A DNA stretch of 64,000 bases from Tetrahymena thermophila SB210. Its lineage: Eukaryota; Ciliophora; Oligohymenophorea; Hymenostomatida; Tetrahymenidae. Shown piece by piece: positions 1 to 12,505 of this stretch (positions within the stretch are counted from its first letter, which is position 1; every line of letters begins with the position of its first letter). The notes under the pieces are model-generated. The model ran no database searches. It had not been told where the DNA came from and saw nothing but the letters and a program-made list of their open reading frames with translations. The DNA lies in the NCBI RefSeq assembly GCF_000189635.1, contig NW_002476405.1, positions 186,001-250,000 of the forward strand, in the 5' to 3' direction. The translations under genes and the position numbers were made by a program.

Positions 1-662
1 TATTAAATTAAATAAATTATAAAAGAATAGAATTTCTATTATGTCTTTTATAAATTAATTTATTTTTAAAAATAAAATGATTTTGATAAATTAAAGTAGT
101 CAAGCAAGAAAACACTTTTATAAAGAAAAAATCATCCTTGATTAAATCAAATTTCAAATATTCTAAAAAGGAGCCTTAATTAATCTTTCAAGCTAAAACA
201 AAAAATTCCTAAATTTTAGTTTGCTGTCATTTTACTTTGTTCAAAATAATGTTTTACTGAATAATTTATTGCTAAAAATCTAATCTAGTATTATCATTTA
301 TTATATTTATAATCAAAAATATCATGGAATTTAAAAAAAAATATTTATTACAATTTCGCTAGATAGATGAATAGCTTTGAATTTAAATCTTGATCTCTCA
401 AATAATAATTTAAAAATGATATTGATCTATATCTAAATAAATAATATACATAGTAAATAAAATATAATCTTATTTTTTATTCATGATATATTTTTATTTT
501 AAAAATTTGAATTCCTTGAAAAAAATAATTATTGTCACTCTATTTTTAGGAATCAATATATTTTATTATTTTTATAAGTTAAAGGAAAAATAAAAGAAAC
601 AATATGAATAATGCAATTAAAATTGTGACTGTGAGTAAAATACTTACTGATTCTCAGATTTA
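1..662. other. AT-rich intergenic DNA, no gene seen
   Basis: No frame with ciliate-like codon use or a recognisable domain was found on either strand. The region does not resemble the 3' flank found after the helicase genes, so the left edge of the tandem array lies at its right end, near 660. Confidence 0.6.
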
Positions 663-1330
663 CCATAAATGCCATAGCAGTTTTATTAATTAAGGAGAAA
701 AATATTAAAAAATACACTATAATAATTTGGAAAATCATCAAATTTCTATGAAAATTTATTACAAACACATTTATTGATAATGACTTAAATAGTAATTATC
801 ATATATTTTCTAATGTTAGTTTATAGTTTCTATGAGACCTAAATAGTATTCAGTATTAATAATTCATAATCTTTTTAATTTTTTTCTGCTGTTTTATTTA
901 ATCTTCAATGACACTTAATTTATGTAGTTAATTTTATTGTTGGATAGTCAGTGATAAAAAATATTTTTTAGTTTTCTACATTTTAACACAGTTTATTTTC
1001 TTTGCAATATTTTTTATTTAATCTTAATAAAAGAGAGAGAGTTTTTGTTTTAAAAAATACCAAATATTTATGGAGATATTGAATTTAAGATGAGAGCAAG
1101 CAAATAATACTTTATAGTTTCGTTAACTAAGAAGTACATCCTTGTGATATTATTTTTTTGTTTGTTATATTACCCAATCATATGTTCAATTTTCACTTGT
1201 ATCAGTTTTGCAATAAATGGTTTTTACCTTTTGTATTTTAGATTTTTTAAAGATAAAATAATTACTATCATAAAGATGTTTTAAGTTTTTTTTTTTAACT
1301 ATTCTCAACTATATCTTTTACCATAAAATT
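663..1330 (+). pseudogene. broken 3' fragment of the Cys-rich multipass membrane protein gene, copy A
   Basis: The segment aligns with the membrane-spanning C-terminal part of the intact gene at 12506-16370, roughly from that gene's base 15445 to 16075. In copy A the frame breaks: an in-frame TGA occurs around 890, and the alignment shifts frame near 1300. The N-terminal signal peptide, all Cys-rich repeats and the extreme C-terminus are absent. A piece starting at ATG 1091 remains open and still reads as hydrophobic segments, but it lacks what a functional protein would need. This is a relic carried along with the tandem unit. Confidence 0.8.
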
Positions 1331-1383
1331 CACAAAGACTCTTAATAAATAAGGAAATATCATTGTTGAATTCGTTGAAAGGG

Positions 1384-1690
1384 TACTTTGTTTATAAAAA
1401 TTTGGAGCGAATTTGAAAAATTTTAATTTTGTCAGATTTAAACTTCTAATCATCAGAAAATAAAATGTCACCTTCAACAATTAGAAAATATTTATTGATT
1501 TAATTTATACTGAATGAGATAAAACTCTTTTTAGTACTTTGTTTATAATATAATTTGGAACGAATTTGAAAATTTTGAATTTTGTCAGATTAAAACATCT
1601 TATCATCAGAAAAATTAAATGTCACCTTCAACAATTAGAAAATATTTATTGATTTAATTTATACTGACTGAGATAAAACTCTTTTAATAC
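1384..1690 (+). repeat. two tandem copies of a ~151-bp repeat upstream of helicase A
   Basis: The string TTTGGAGCGAATTTGAAAA recurs with small changes 153 bp later, followed in both copies by the same block containing CACCTTCAACAATTAGAAAA. The repeat fills most of the gap between the broken membrane gene and the helicase start. It has no convincing reading frame. The same doubling is present in unit B, so it predates the A/B duplication. Whether it has a promoter role cannot be seen from sequence alone. Confidence 0.85.
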
Positions 1691-1920
1691 AATAAAAACT
1701 TTTATTTTGTATTATTTATATTCAAGTAGTTGCTAAATGTATTGTTTTAATTAAATTAAGCAAATTAAATTGTACCTTTAAATTTAGAATAGATTTGATG
1801 CATTTTTTAATAATTAATTTTAAGCTGATTAAATAATAATTATAAAGAGAGAGTAAAAGAATAACAAAATACTTAACTTAATCAGATAGAATAAAATAGT
1901 AATATCTCAAATTCTTTGAA

Positions 1921-4900
1921 ATGGAAATAGAAAAATAATCAAATCTAAATTCTAATAAGAAGGCTGAGTTCAGATTGACAGATGAACAACTAAAATTCAT
2001 TTTGGCTCCTAAAAACAGGGATATCAAGGTTACTGCTTGTGCTGGATCAGGAAAGACAGAATGTGCGCTTTAATTCATCAAGAGTGCTATTGACGAAGGA
2101 TAAGACCCTAGAAGTATAAGTATAACAACTTTCAACATTTAAGCTAGTGTTGATATGAAAAAAAGAGCAATACAATTAATGGGAAAAGAAAATGCTAACA
2201 AAATTGAAATAATTAATTTTGATAAAATAATTTTCAAGCTTTATAAACAAATTAAAAAAATAAAAAGCGCCATTAATAATGAATTGATTAATAATAACAA
2301 AAATAATAAATAAGTAATAGACATTACTTTAGTTGAAAAGTAGTATGAAGTTTATCTCAATTTACAAGACTTGTCTTTTACTAAATACTTTTAAAGTAAG
2401 AAACTCGTTGTTTTTGATGAATTTTAAGATATTAATTAATTGCATTATGACATCTTAATGCTATTTAAAAAAGTTGGAAACTCAGTTCTAGTAGTCCTTG
2501 GTAAAAAATTTATTACTATTCAAATAATAAAATGTTTATATTTATTTTATAAAAATAGGAGATGAAGCTTAGAATATTTACGAATTTAGAGGATCAAATT
2601 TTAAATACTTGAATTAAATTGTTGAAGATGTAAACAGAGAAAATAAAAAAATTTATGGTAACGAGGATTACAACATGCTGGAATTCAAACTTACTACTAA
2701 TTTTAGATGCTCTTCTAAAATTACTGACTTTGCTAATGATATTATAAGATATTTTAATTTTAAGGATTTTAACTAAAATACTATGATCAGTTTTGAAGGT
2801 AAAGTTTATAAGTTTTATTATTTTTAATATAAAATCAAATTTATTAAATAAATAACTAAGATTTGAATTATGGAAAAGAAATTAAAAAATGTGATGTTAA
2901 ACCTAGTTTGATAGCCTATCCAAATTACAATAACTTAGTATAAGATATTATAATCTAAATCAATGTATTAATAAAAAACTATGGTTTTTCTTACAAAGAT
3001 TTTGCTATAATTTCTCCAACTACTTTTACTCTATATTAAGTAGAACTATTTTTGCAAAAGTATAATTATTTTGAACCTGAAACAGAAATTCCGTTTTGGA
3101 GTTTTATTGGAAAAAGTAAAGAATTTGGTTACAAATATGAGTATTAAGCAGATAAAATCATGATTTTGACAGGTCATAAATCTAAAGGATTGCAATGGAA
3201 AGTAGTATTTGAAGTTGGGATGGAAGATAATTTGTTTCCGCTTTCATTTTTAAGAAAGACCGAGCATGATCTTGATGAGTTCAATAAAGTAGAAGAATTA
3301 AAGCGCTTGTTTTATGTTATGTCTACAAGAACTTCTTAATTTCTTTACATAAGCTATATATCTCATAATAATAATGATTAATTAAATGTATTTTAAATTT
3401 ACAATAAAATTATTATTAAATCTATCTATCTATTTTTTTTAAGTATCAAGCATGTAGATTTTTGAATGCAATAGACAAAAATAAAATAAATATAATTGGT
3501 TAAGCTAGAATTTATCCTGACACAAAAGATAGCATTTACATAAATGAATAATAACTTTAATCACTCTATTTGCTATTTGAAGTAATGGTTAACATTTAAC
3601 ATATCAATGAGCTGCACTATTCATAGAGATACATCTAACCAGAATACATTTCAATAGAAAAATAAACACAATTACACAAAAGATTATTCTCAAAATAATA
3701 CATCGAATAAATCTATTTCAATTAATCAGAAGAGATATTGTTTACTTATTTTGAAGTGTAATTTTAATTATTTTATTTTTATCACAAAAATTTACCCCCC
3801 TCTCATTATTGAAATAAATAGCAGTTAAATACTTCAAAATTCTTTGCTATGATAATTTTAATTTTAAAATTAAACATCCTCTTATTATAAAATAAATAAA
3901 CTTTCATCTTTTTTTTAATTTTGTCTTTTAAATGAAATCCTTTCCATCCTAAGTTTAAAAGGGCAGGGTTTGATAATACCTAAATAATTTTCTCCTTTTA
4001 ATCTAATATAAATGGGTCTCTTTTGTGAATCCCCTCCCCTGAAAGTTGAGATTGTGATTTTTTGAAGTTGAAAAAAATAATAATAAAAAAACTTACAAAA
4101 TAATTTTGGCAATTATAAATGTTTTAAGGTTTACCCTTCAACTTATTTGGTAAATGCAAAAATCAAATTTTTTTATTATAAATTTAGTACGAGAGTTATT
4201 ATTAATAATTTTAAAATACTTTAAATTGAATAAATAAGTAAAATATGAAGATGATATTGAAATTTATTTTTAAATTAAATTAGGATTATTTTTAGAATTT
4301 TGATAGAGAAAACTTAAATGAATTTTAATAAAAACATACTTCAATATTCATTACTGAATTTAAAAAAAAAATAAAATAAATATCAACTTACCAATTAATT
4401 TATAAAAACATTTGAATTAGCTTTAGATTAATTCCTTGATAAAGATTTAAAAATAAATAGTAACAAATTCTAAATTTAATCACTTTATAAGGTATCCTGT
4501 TTGTATCAATCATTTAAATCTAGAAATATGATTTACAGATGTTTTTTATGTAAGAATCCATTTTATTCCATGACAAAGGTGATAATTAAAAATTTAGAAT
4601 TATTTGTAGACTATATATTGAGATAAAATAATGGTTAATTGTTAGTACTTGATAGTATTGAGTATAATAAACAGTAAGCAAAAATTTTTGATATGTTTTT
4701 AATTTCAACAGAAGACACTATTTTTGAGATCAATCAGTCATTTAAAAAAAACTAGACAATAGAAAAACAAAACTTTCTAAAAGTAAATATTTCAATCTTC
4801 ATTTTATTTAATAATTTTTTATTTTATTTAGGTTTTAAGTAAAGTTGCTATTCTTAAATTAAAATATGGCAGAGATATCAAAAAAATTGAGTTCTATAAC

Positions 4901-5431
4901 CCTATCAAAGGAACTATTTTACAAATCTATCTTTAAAATTGGACATTTCATAAGGATATTATCAATTTTATATTTTAATTTTAATCTAAACTAAAAGACT
5001 CCGATTAAAATATATCTTAAGATATTTAAACTTAAAATTGCACATAATAGACATTATAAACAGTTCTTGTTGATTAAGGAGATATTTCTTAAACCTTAGG
5101 AAATTCTTTAAAAATTTAAGAAAAAACTTTGAAAAGCTAAAAAGATAATTTAAATATTAAAGAAGAGAACTCATCAGAAATCTTAAGAATATCCCAATAA
5201 TATCAAAATTAATTAATTAACTAACTAAAATAATAATCTTCATAATCTAGTTTTGAAGATAAAATGAATTTTGATGCTCATATGACAAAATAAAATTAAA
5301 ACTTACACATTGAAAATGCCAAAACCAGCAACAAATAACAAATTCTTATAAACTCTAAAAAAAATTAAAAGAGTTATGATTCTTAATAAATAGATGAGAA
5401 AAATAATAAATTTCTAAATAAATTAATATGA
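1921..5431 (+). CDS. UvrD/Rep-like superfamily 1A helicase, copy A
   Basis: I traced six exons (1921-2500, 2559-2798, 2861-3387, 3444-3757, 4296-4782, 4832-5431) giving 915 residues. SF1A motifs appear in order: Walker A ACAGSGKT (about 39-46), DEFQD (about 165-169), GDEAQNIYEFRGS (193-205), LTTNFRCSS, GHKSKGLQW (about 378-386) and KRLFYVMSTRT (421-431). The family couples ATP hydrolysis to 3'-5' strand unwinding in repair and recombination. Residues 450-915 are a C-terminal extension I do not recognise. It contains KNPFYSM and GRDIKKIEFYNP, both conserved in copies B and C, and ends in a Gln/Asn/Ser-rich tail. Intron 4 is unusually long (538 bp). Exon-length differences from copy B are all multiples of three, so both copies look selected. 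The substrate in vivo is unknown. Confidence 0.9.
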
Positions 5432-5910
5432 AAAATGAAAAAAATATCTAGATGCTTTTATAATGCTTCTTTTTTTATTTTTAATTAGTAAAAAATAAAT
5501 AATATATTACAATTTTGTTGCTCTTTATGTCTTTATGTATTAATGTAGTATTATTTTTTTTAATTGTTTTTACTAATTTTATTTATTAACTTCATTTTTG
5601 ATTGATTTTTATAAATTATTTTTTTCTTATTCTTATTTGAAAGAGGAAGTCTTAAAAAATCTAAATTCTAATTGAGCTTTTTATGAAATAGTTTATAAAT
5701 AAAAAAAGAGGAGTTATTCTGAAATTATTAGGAATTCAATTTAAATACCGTATTACCTTTTCACTTGGTTCTCTTTTTGATATTTTTAAGATATTTTTGA
5801 TGATATTTAAAAAATAAATTCAATAATATTTCCAGCTTATGGGAAAATAGAAGTTTAAAGTAGACTATATTATATAATAAAAATTTTTTTTTTTTTTTTA
5901 ATATTATATC
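5432..5910 (+). other. helicase 3' flank, AT-rich, duplicated sequence
   Basis: This non-coding stretch follows helicase A. Related sequence follows helicase B (10650-10850) and, tellingly, also lies upstream of helicase C (about 16777-17130), including a GAGGAG-containing block. No gene was found in it. It ends in a long T-run just before the copy B membrane-gene relic. Confidence 0.7.
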
Positions 5911-6545
5911 ATAAATGCGAAAGCAGTTTTATTAATTAAGGAGAAAAATATTAAAAAAACACTATAATAATTTGGAATATCATCAAATTTCTATTAAAAT
6001 TTATTACTAGTACATTTATTGATAACGATTTCGATAGTAATTATCATATATTTTCTAATGTTTAGAGTTTCTATAAGAGGAAAAAAGTATTCAGTATTGA
6101 TAATTCATACTCTTTTTAATTTTTTTATACTGTTTTATTTAATCTTCAAAAACTGTTAGTTTATTTTGTAAATTTTATTGTTGGATTTTAACACAGGTTA
6201 TTTTCTTTGCAATTTTGTTTTATTTAATCTTAATAAAAGAGAGAGAGTTTTTGTTTTAAAAAATACTAAATATTTATAGAGATATTGAATTTAAGATGAG
6301 AGGAAGCAAATGATACTTTATTGTTTTGTTAACTAAAAAGTACACCCTTTGTGATATTGTTTCATTTTTTGTTCTATTACCCTATTGTATGTGTAATTTT
6401 CACTTGTATCAGTTTTGCAATAAATGGTTTTTAACTTTTGTATTTTAGATTTTTTTATAATAAAATAATTACTATCATAAAGATATATATTTTAAGAATT
6501 TATAATTTCAACACTATTCTCAATCATATCTTATACCATATAATT
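5911..6545 (+). pseudogene. broken 3' fragment of the Cys-rich multipass membrane protein gene, copy B
   Basis: This is the unit B counterpart of the relic at 663-1330, homologous to the C-terminal membrane region of the gene at 12506-16370. It is more decayed than copy A. Among other breaks, codon 6 after the conserved ATG (6296) is TGA at 6311-6313 where the intact gene has TCA. No product is expected. Confidence 0.8.
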
Positions 6546-6602
6546 CACAAAGATTCTTAATAAATAAGGAAATATAGTTGTTGATTGAATTCGTTGAAAT
6601 GG

Positions 6603-6905
6603 TACTTTGTTTTTAATAATTTGGAGCGAATTTAAAAAATTTAAATTTTGTCAGATAAAAACATCTAATCATGAGAAAATGAAATGCCACCTTCAACAAT
6701 TAGAAAATATTTATTGATTTAATTTATACTGATTGAGGAGATAAAGATCTTTTTATTATTTTTTTTATAATTTGGAGCGAATTTGAAAATTTTGAATTTT
6801 GTCAGATTAAAACATCTTAATCATCAGTAAAATAAATGTCACCTTCAACAATTAGAAAATATGTACTGATTTATTTTGCACTTAATGAGATAAAACACTT
6901 TTAAA
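6603..6905 (+). repeat. two tandem copies of a ~151-bp repeat upstream of helicase B
   Basis: TTGGAGCGAATTT starts at 6621 and again at 6772, exactly 151 bp apart, and each is followed by the CACCTTCAACAATTAGAAAA block. It matches the doubling upstream of helicase A. Confidence 0.85.
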
Positions 6906-7131
6906 ATAATAAAAACTTTTATTTTTGTATTATTTATATTCAAGTAGTTGCTAAAAGTACTACTTTAATTAGATTAAGCAAATTAAATCATACCTTTAAA
7001 TTACGATTAGATTGTTCTAATAATTGATTTTAAGATGATTAAATAGTAAAATATAAAGAGATAGTAAAAGAATAACAAAATACTTAATTTAATCAGATAG
7101 AATAAAATAGTAATATCTCAAATTCTTTGAA

Positions 7132-10100
7132 ATGCAAATAGAAAAATAAGCAATTCTAAATTCTAATAAAAAGGCTGAGTTCAGTTTGACAGATGAACAA
7201 CTAAAATTCATTTTGGCTCCTAAAAACAGGGATATCAAGGTTACTGCTTGTGCTGGATCAGGAAAGACAGAATGTGCGCTTTAATTCATAAAGAGTGCTA
7301 TTGACGAAGGATAAGACCCTAGAAATATATGCATAACAACTTTCAACATTTAAGCCAGTGTTGATATGAAAAAAAGAGCAATTCAGCTATTGGGAAAAAA
7401 AAATGCTAACAAAATTGAAATAATTAATTTTGATAAAATAATTTTCAAGCTTTATAAACAAATTAAAAAAATAAAAAGCAACATTAATAATGAATTTATT
7501 AATAATAACAAAAATAATTATTAGAAATAAGTAATAGACATTACTTTAGTTGAAAAGTAGTTTGAAGTTTATATCAATTTACAAGACTTGTCTTTTACTA
7601 AATATTTTTAAAGTAAAAAGCTTGTTGTTTTTGATGAATTTTAAGATATTAATTAATTGCATTATGACATCTTAATGCTATTTAAAAAAGTTGGAAACTC
7701 AGTTCTAGTAGTCCTTGGTAAAAAATTTATTACTATTCAAATAATAAAATGGTTATATTTATTTAATAAAAATAGGAGATGAAGCTTAGAATATTTACGA
7801 ATTTAGAGGATCAAATTTTAAATACTTGAATTAAATTGTTGAAGATGTAAACAGAGAAAATAAAAAAATTTACAGTAACGAGGATTACAACATGCTGGAA
7901 TTCAAACTTACTACTAATTTTAGATGCTCTTCTAAAATTACTGACTTTGCTAATGATATTATAAGATATTTTAAGACTATTAAGTCAAATAATATGATCA
8001 GTTTTGAAGGTAAATTTTACTAGTCTTATTATTTTTAATATAAAATCAAATTTTTTAAATAAATAACTAAGATTTGAATTCTGGTAAAGAAATTAAAAAA
8101 TGCGATATTAAACCTAGTTTGATAGCCTATCCAAAACCTTTTAACTTAGTATAAGATATTATAATCTAAATCAGAGAATTAATAAAAAATAATAGCTTTT
8201 CTTACAAAGATTTTGCTATAATTTCCCCAACTACCTTTACTCTTTTTTAAGTAGAACTTTTCTTACAAAGGCATAATTATTTTGAACCTGAAACAGAAAT
8301 TCCATTTTGGAGTTTTATAGGAAAAAGTAGAGATTTTGGTTACAAATATGAATATCAAGCAGATAAAATTATGATTTTGACAGGTCATAAATCAAAAGGA
8401 TTGCAATGGAAGGTAGTATTTGAAGTTGGGATGGAAGATAATTTGTTTCCGCTTTCATTTACAAGAAAGGTTGAAGATGGTCAAGATTATTTGAATAAAG
8501 TAGAAGAATCAAAGCGCTTATTTTATGTTATGTCTACAAGGGCTTCTTAATTTCTTTACATAAGCTATATATCTCATAATAATAAAGATTAATTATAGGT
8601 ATTTTAAATTTACAATGATATTATTATTAAATCTATCTATTTATTTTTTTAAGTATTATGCATGTAGATTTTTGAATGCGATAGACAAAAATAAAATAAA
8701 TTTTATTGGTTACGCTGGAATTTAACCTGACATGGAAAATAGCACAAGCATTAATACATAAGAACTTTAATCCCTCTATTAGATATTCGAAGTATTGGTT
8801 AATATTAAACATATTGATGAGCTTTTCTAATCATAGAAATACATTTTACCAGAATATATTTCTATATAAAAATAAACCCAACTACACAAAAGATTATTCT
8901 CAAAAAAATACATTGAATAAATCTATTTCTATTAATCAGAAGAGATACTCTTTACTTATTTTGAAGTGTAATTTTAATTAATTATTTTATTTATATCACA
9001 AAAATTTACCTTCTATTTTTAGAATTATTTATCATAAAATACTTCAAAAAAGTTACTTTGCCATGATAATTCTAACTTTAAAATTAACAATCCTCCTTAT
9101 TATTAAATAAATCATCTTTCATCTTATTTTTTTTAATTTTGTCTACAAAGTTAAACCCTTTCCTTCCAAAAATTTGATAGGGTATGGAATGTGATTTTTT
9201 GAATTTGAAAAAAATATTAATAGTAAAAAGCTTACAAGATCATAGCTTTTGTATTTTAAACCATTCAATTTCTTTGGTAAATACAAATAGAAAAAGTATT
9301 AATAGTAAAAAGCTTACAAGATCATAACTTTTGTATTTTAAACCATTCAATTTGTTTGGTAAATACAAAAAGTAAAAATTTTTTAATTTAAATTTAGTAA
9401 TATGACTAATTTTAATAGATTTAAAACTAATTTTAAAATATTTTAAATTTAATGAGTAAGTAAAACATGAAGATATAATTTAAATTTCTTTTTAACTTTA
9501 AATTAGGATTATATTAAGAATTTTAATAGAGAAAACTTAAATAAATTTTAAATCAGACATACTTCGAGATTCATTATAGAAATTAAAATAAAAATAAAAT
9601 GAGTATCTACTTGCGAATTCATTTATCAAAACATTTGAATAATCTATAAATAAATTCCTTGATAAAGATTTATAAATAAAAAGTAACTAATTCTAGATTT
9701 AATGGCTTTATAAGGTATCCTGTTTGTATCAATTATTTAAATCTAGAAATATGATTTACAGATATTTTTTATCTAAGAATCCATTCTATTCCATGACATA
9801 GGTGATAATTAAAAACTTAGAATTGTTTGTAGATTATATAATGAAATAAAATCCTAGTTAATTGTTAGTACATGATATGATTAATTATAAAAAATAATTC
9901 AATATCTTTGATGAGTTTTTAATATCAACAGAAGACACTATTTACGAGATCAATCAGTCATTTAAAAAAAATAATACAATAGAAAAACAAAACTTTCTTA
10001 GAGTAAATATTTAAATCCTAATTTAATAATAATTTTTTATTTTATTTAGGTTTTAAGTAAAATTGCTATTCTTAAATTAAAATATGGCAGAGATATCAAA

Positions 10101-10649
10101 AAAATTGAGTTCTATAACCCTGTCTAAGGAACTATTTTATAAATTTATCTTTAAAATTGGACATTTCATTAGGATATTATCAATTTTATTTTTTAATTTA
10201 TACTTAAGCTCAATTGTTCTAGTTAAAATTTATCTCAAGATATTTAAAATTAAAATTGCTCTTAATAGGCACTATAAAAAGCTTTTGTTGATTAAGGAAT
10301 TATTTCTTAGACCTTAGGAAATGCTTTAAAAACAGAAGAAAAAGTTGTGAAAAACTAAAAAATTAATTCAAATGTAAAAGAAGATAATTCATCAACTATC
10401 TTAGGAGTATCACAACAATATCAAAATAAATTAATTTATTAATTTAAATAATAATTTTCATAACCTAGTGTTGAAGCTAAAATGAATTTAGATGCTCACA
10501 TAACATAATAAAATTAAAATTTACAAAAAGAAAATGCCAAAACTAGCAAAAAAGAACAATTTGTTAATAACTCCAATGAATATTAAAAGAATTATGATTC
10601 TTAATAAGTAGATGAGAAAAATAATAAATTTCTAAATAATTTAATATGA
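7132..10649 (+). CDS. UvrD/Rep-like superfamily 1A helicase, copy B
   Basis: Six exons (7132-7717, 7776-8009, 8072-8598, 8654-8967, 9519-10002, 10050-10649) give 914 residues, with the same splice positions as copy A. All SF1A motifs are intact: ACAGSGKT, DEFQD, GDEAQNIYEFRGS, LTTNFRCSS, GHKSKGLQW and KRLFYVMSTRA. Compared with copy A, exon lengths differ by +6, -6, 0, 0, -3 and 0 bases, while introns vary freely. That pattern indicates a working gene. Amino-acid differences concentrate in the glutamine-rich tail and around the exon 2-3 junction. Intron 4 (8968-9518, 551 bp) carries an 82-bp tandem duplication not present in copy A. A 3'-5' DNA helicase role is known for the family; the specific process is unknown. 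Confidence 0.9.
9215..9378 (+). repeat. 82-bp tandem duplication inside intron 4 of helicase B
   Basis: TATTAATAGTAAAAAGCTTA begins at 9215 and again at 9297. The following bases, including ATTTTAAACCATTCAATTT and TTTGGTAAATACAAA, repeat with few changes. Helicase A has a single, diverged copy in the same intron, so the duplication arose after the A/B split. Confidence 0.9.
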
Positions 10650-12505
10650 AAAATGAAAATATCTATATTTTTTTATATTTTTAATGAGTAAAAAATAAAT
10701 AATATAATACAATATTGCTACTCTTTATGTCTTTATGTATTAATGTCATGTCATTTAATTTAAATTTTTTACTAATTTTATTTATTTACTTCATTTTTTT
10801 GATTTCTATAAATTTTTTTTTTTTCATTCTTTTTTTATAATATTTGTAAAAAAATTTAAAAATCATAGATTGATATAAATTAAAAATAAATATTATTAAT
10901 TAATTATACGTTAAAGTAAAAGTAAGTAGGTATTTGGTTTATATATTGATTTAAATATCTTTTCTATTCAAAGAATTAAAAAATCTTAATCAGCCTTTTA
11001 ACTTTTAATATAATTTTCTCTCTGCTTGTTTGTGTATTTTTTTATTTAATTAACACAAATTTAACCTGATTCAAAAATAAGTATCAAATGAGAAAAAATA
11101 AATTCATAATTTATCATCTAATTAATCTACTTTTAAAATAAATACTTAATATTAATATGGAACTAATTATAAAATTTCAAAAATTTTATTTGTTTATGTA
11201 AAATGGAGCTTAAAATTATAAAGTTACTTTACAATTCTTAATAATAATAAAGTCTACTTTAACAAATTTACTATTTTACTGTGAATTTTGTTAGCACCAC
11301 AAATAATTAACTAGCTGTGTCCACTAATTAATTTGAAATTTTGTATTCATGTGTTAGAAAAAATTAACTAATTTAGATTAAATTTTTAGTAATCTTGGAA
11401 TTTAAAAAACTGAGGAAATTAATAAGCAATATTACACATATCTGTGTTGTAATTAACTAATATAGAGATTTTTAATATTGTAAATTAATAGTTATCATCC
11501 ATTGTTTTTTCCTTTACATAAATAATTAATTTCTTATTTCTAAAGCAATTTTAGAATACTTAATAAAAAAGTATCTTTCTATTAGATAATATACCATATT
11601 GAGTATTATTTTTAAGCCAAATATTGATAATAACTTTTTTATTGTCGAATTGATTTAAACAGATAAATCAGTAAAAACTTTAGACGCTTATTGGCCTTAA
11701 GTAATTTAGTATCTAAAGTACCTTATATTTGCTCTTTTATTATGAGTTTAGATTTCAGTAACTTAAATACCTATTATAAAATTGTATTTATAAAATATAT
11801 GACTGCAGTGTATTAAATTTCTAGAATAAATATAATAAGATTTTATAAAATACTTCAAATATCTTGTGAAAGAAAGAGTTATTAAATGTTAAGCATTTTA
11901 TTCATTAATATTTATACTTTTAGAAAAAACAATTAGTTATTTAACCTGATTATTAATTTCAGGTTTTCATAAATGTGCTTCTTGAAGTCGATGAATTGCG
12001 AATACTTAGTAAAATCTATAGCTTTATAGGAATTCAGGAATTTAATTAAAAATATCAAATATTAACTATTTATTAATAGTAAACCAGCCAAGAAAGATAC
12101 TAAATATTAATATGATATGACATGATATACTTTTATAAAAAAGTGATGCTAAAGTTAATTTTCAAGTATTTTTTATTATTGGTAAAAAAATATGTTTAAA
12201 TGTCAATTTCTTTTGGCGGAAAAAATTCTTTCAGTCTTTCATTTCTATATTATTTTCTAACTTAATAAATTAGGATAAAAATTTGTATTATATTGATTAT
12301 TGTAAAAGTAGTTTTTATCGTATTTTTTTATTTTATATTAGTGCAAAAATATAAATAATAAAGGTAATTATTATCCTTTATCTGTTTGTTTGTTTGCTTA
12401 CTTATTTTCAATTCTTTTGTTTTTGATTCTGTTTTAATTAATTTTCGTTTACCTTAGTAATTAAAAAAATTTTATATTAATTAAATTTTGTAAAAATAGA
12501 AACAG
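10650..12505. other. long AT-rich intergenic region
   Basis: The first ~200 bases are the helicase 3' flank. From about 10850 to 12505 I see no gene, RNA or repeat structure on either strand. It must contain the 5' region of the membrane-protein gene starting at 12506. Confidence 0.6.

Larger units (their letters stand above)
663..10850 (+). repeat. 5.2-kb head-to-tail tandem duplication (units A and B)
   Basis: Unit A runs from about 663 to 5910 and unit B from about 5911 to 10850. Each contains, in order, a broken 3' piece of a Cys-rich membrane-protein gene, a doubled 151-bp repeat, a complete helicase gene and an AT-rich 3' flank. The two units stay recognisably alike across coding, intronic and intergenic sequence. 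The helicase start codons are 5211 bp apart. A third, older and rearranged relative of the unit occupies 12506-20323. Unequal crossing-over is the simplest explanation (inference). Confidence 0.9.
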
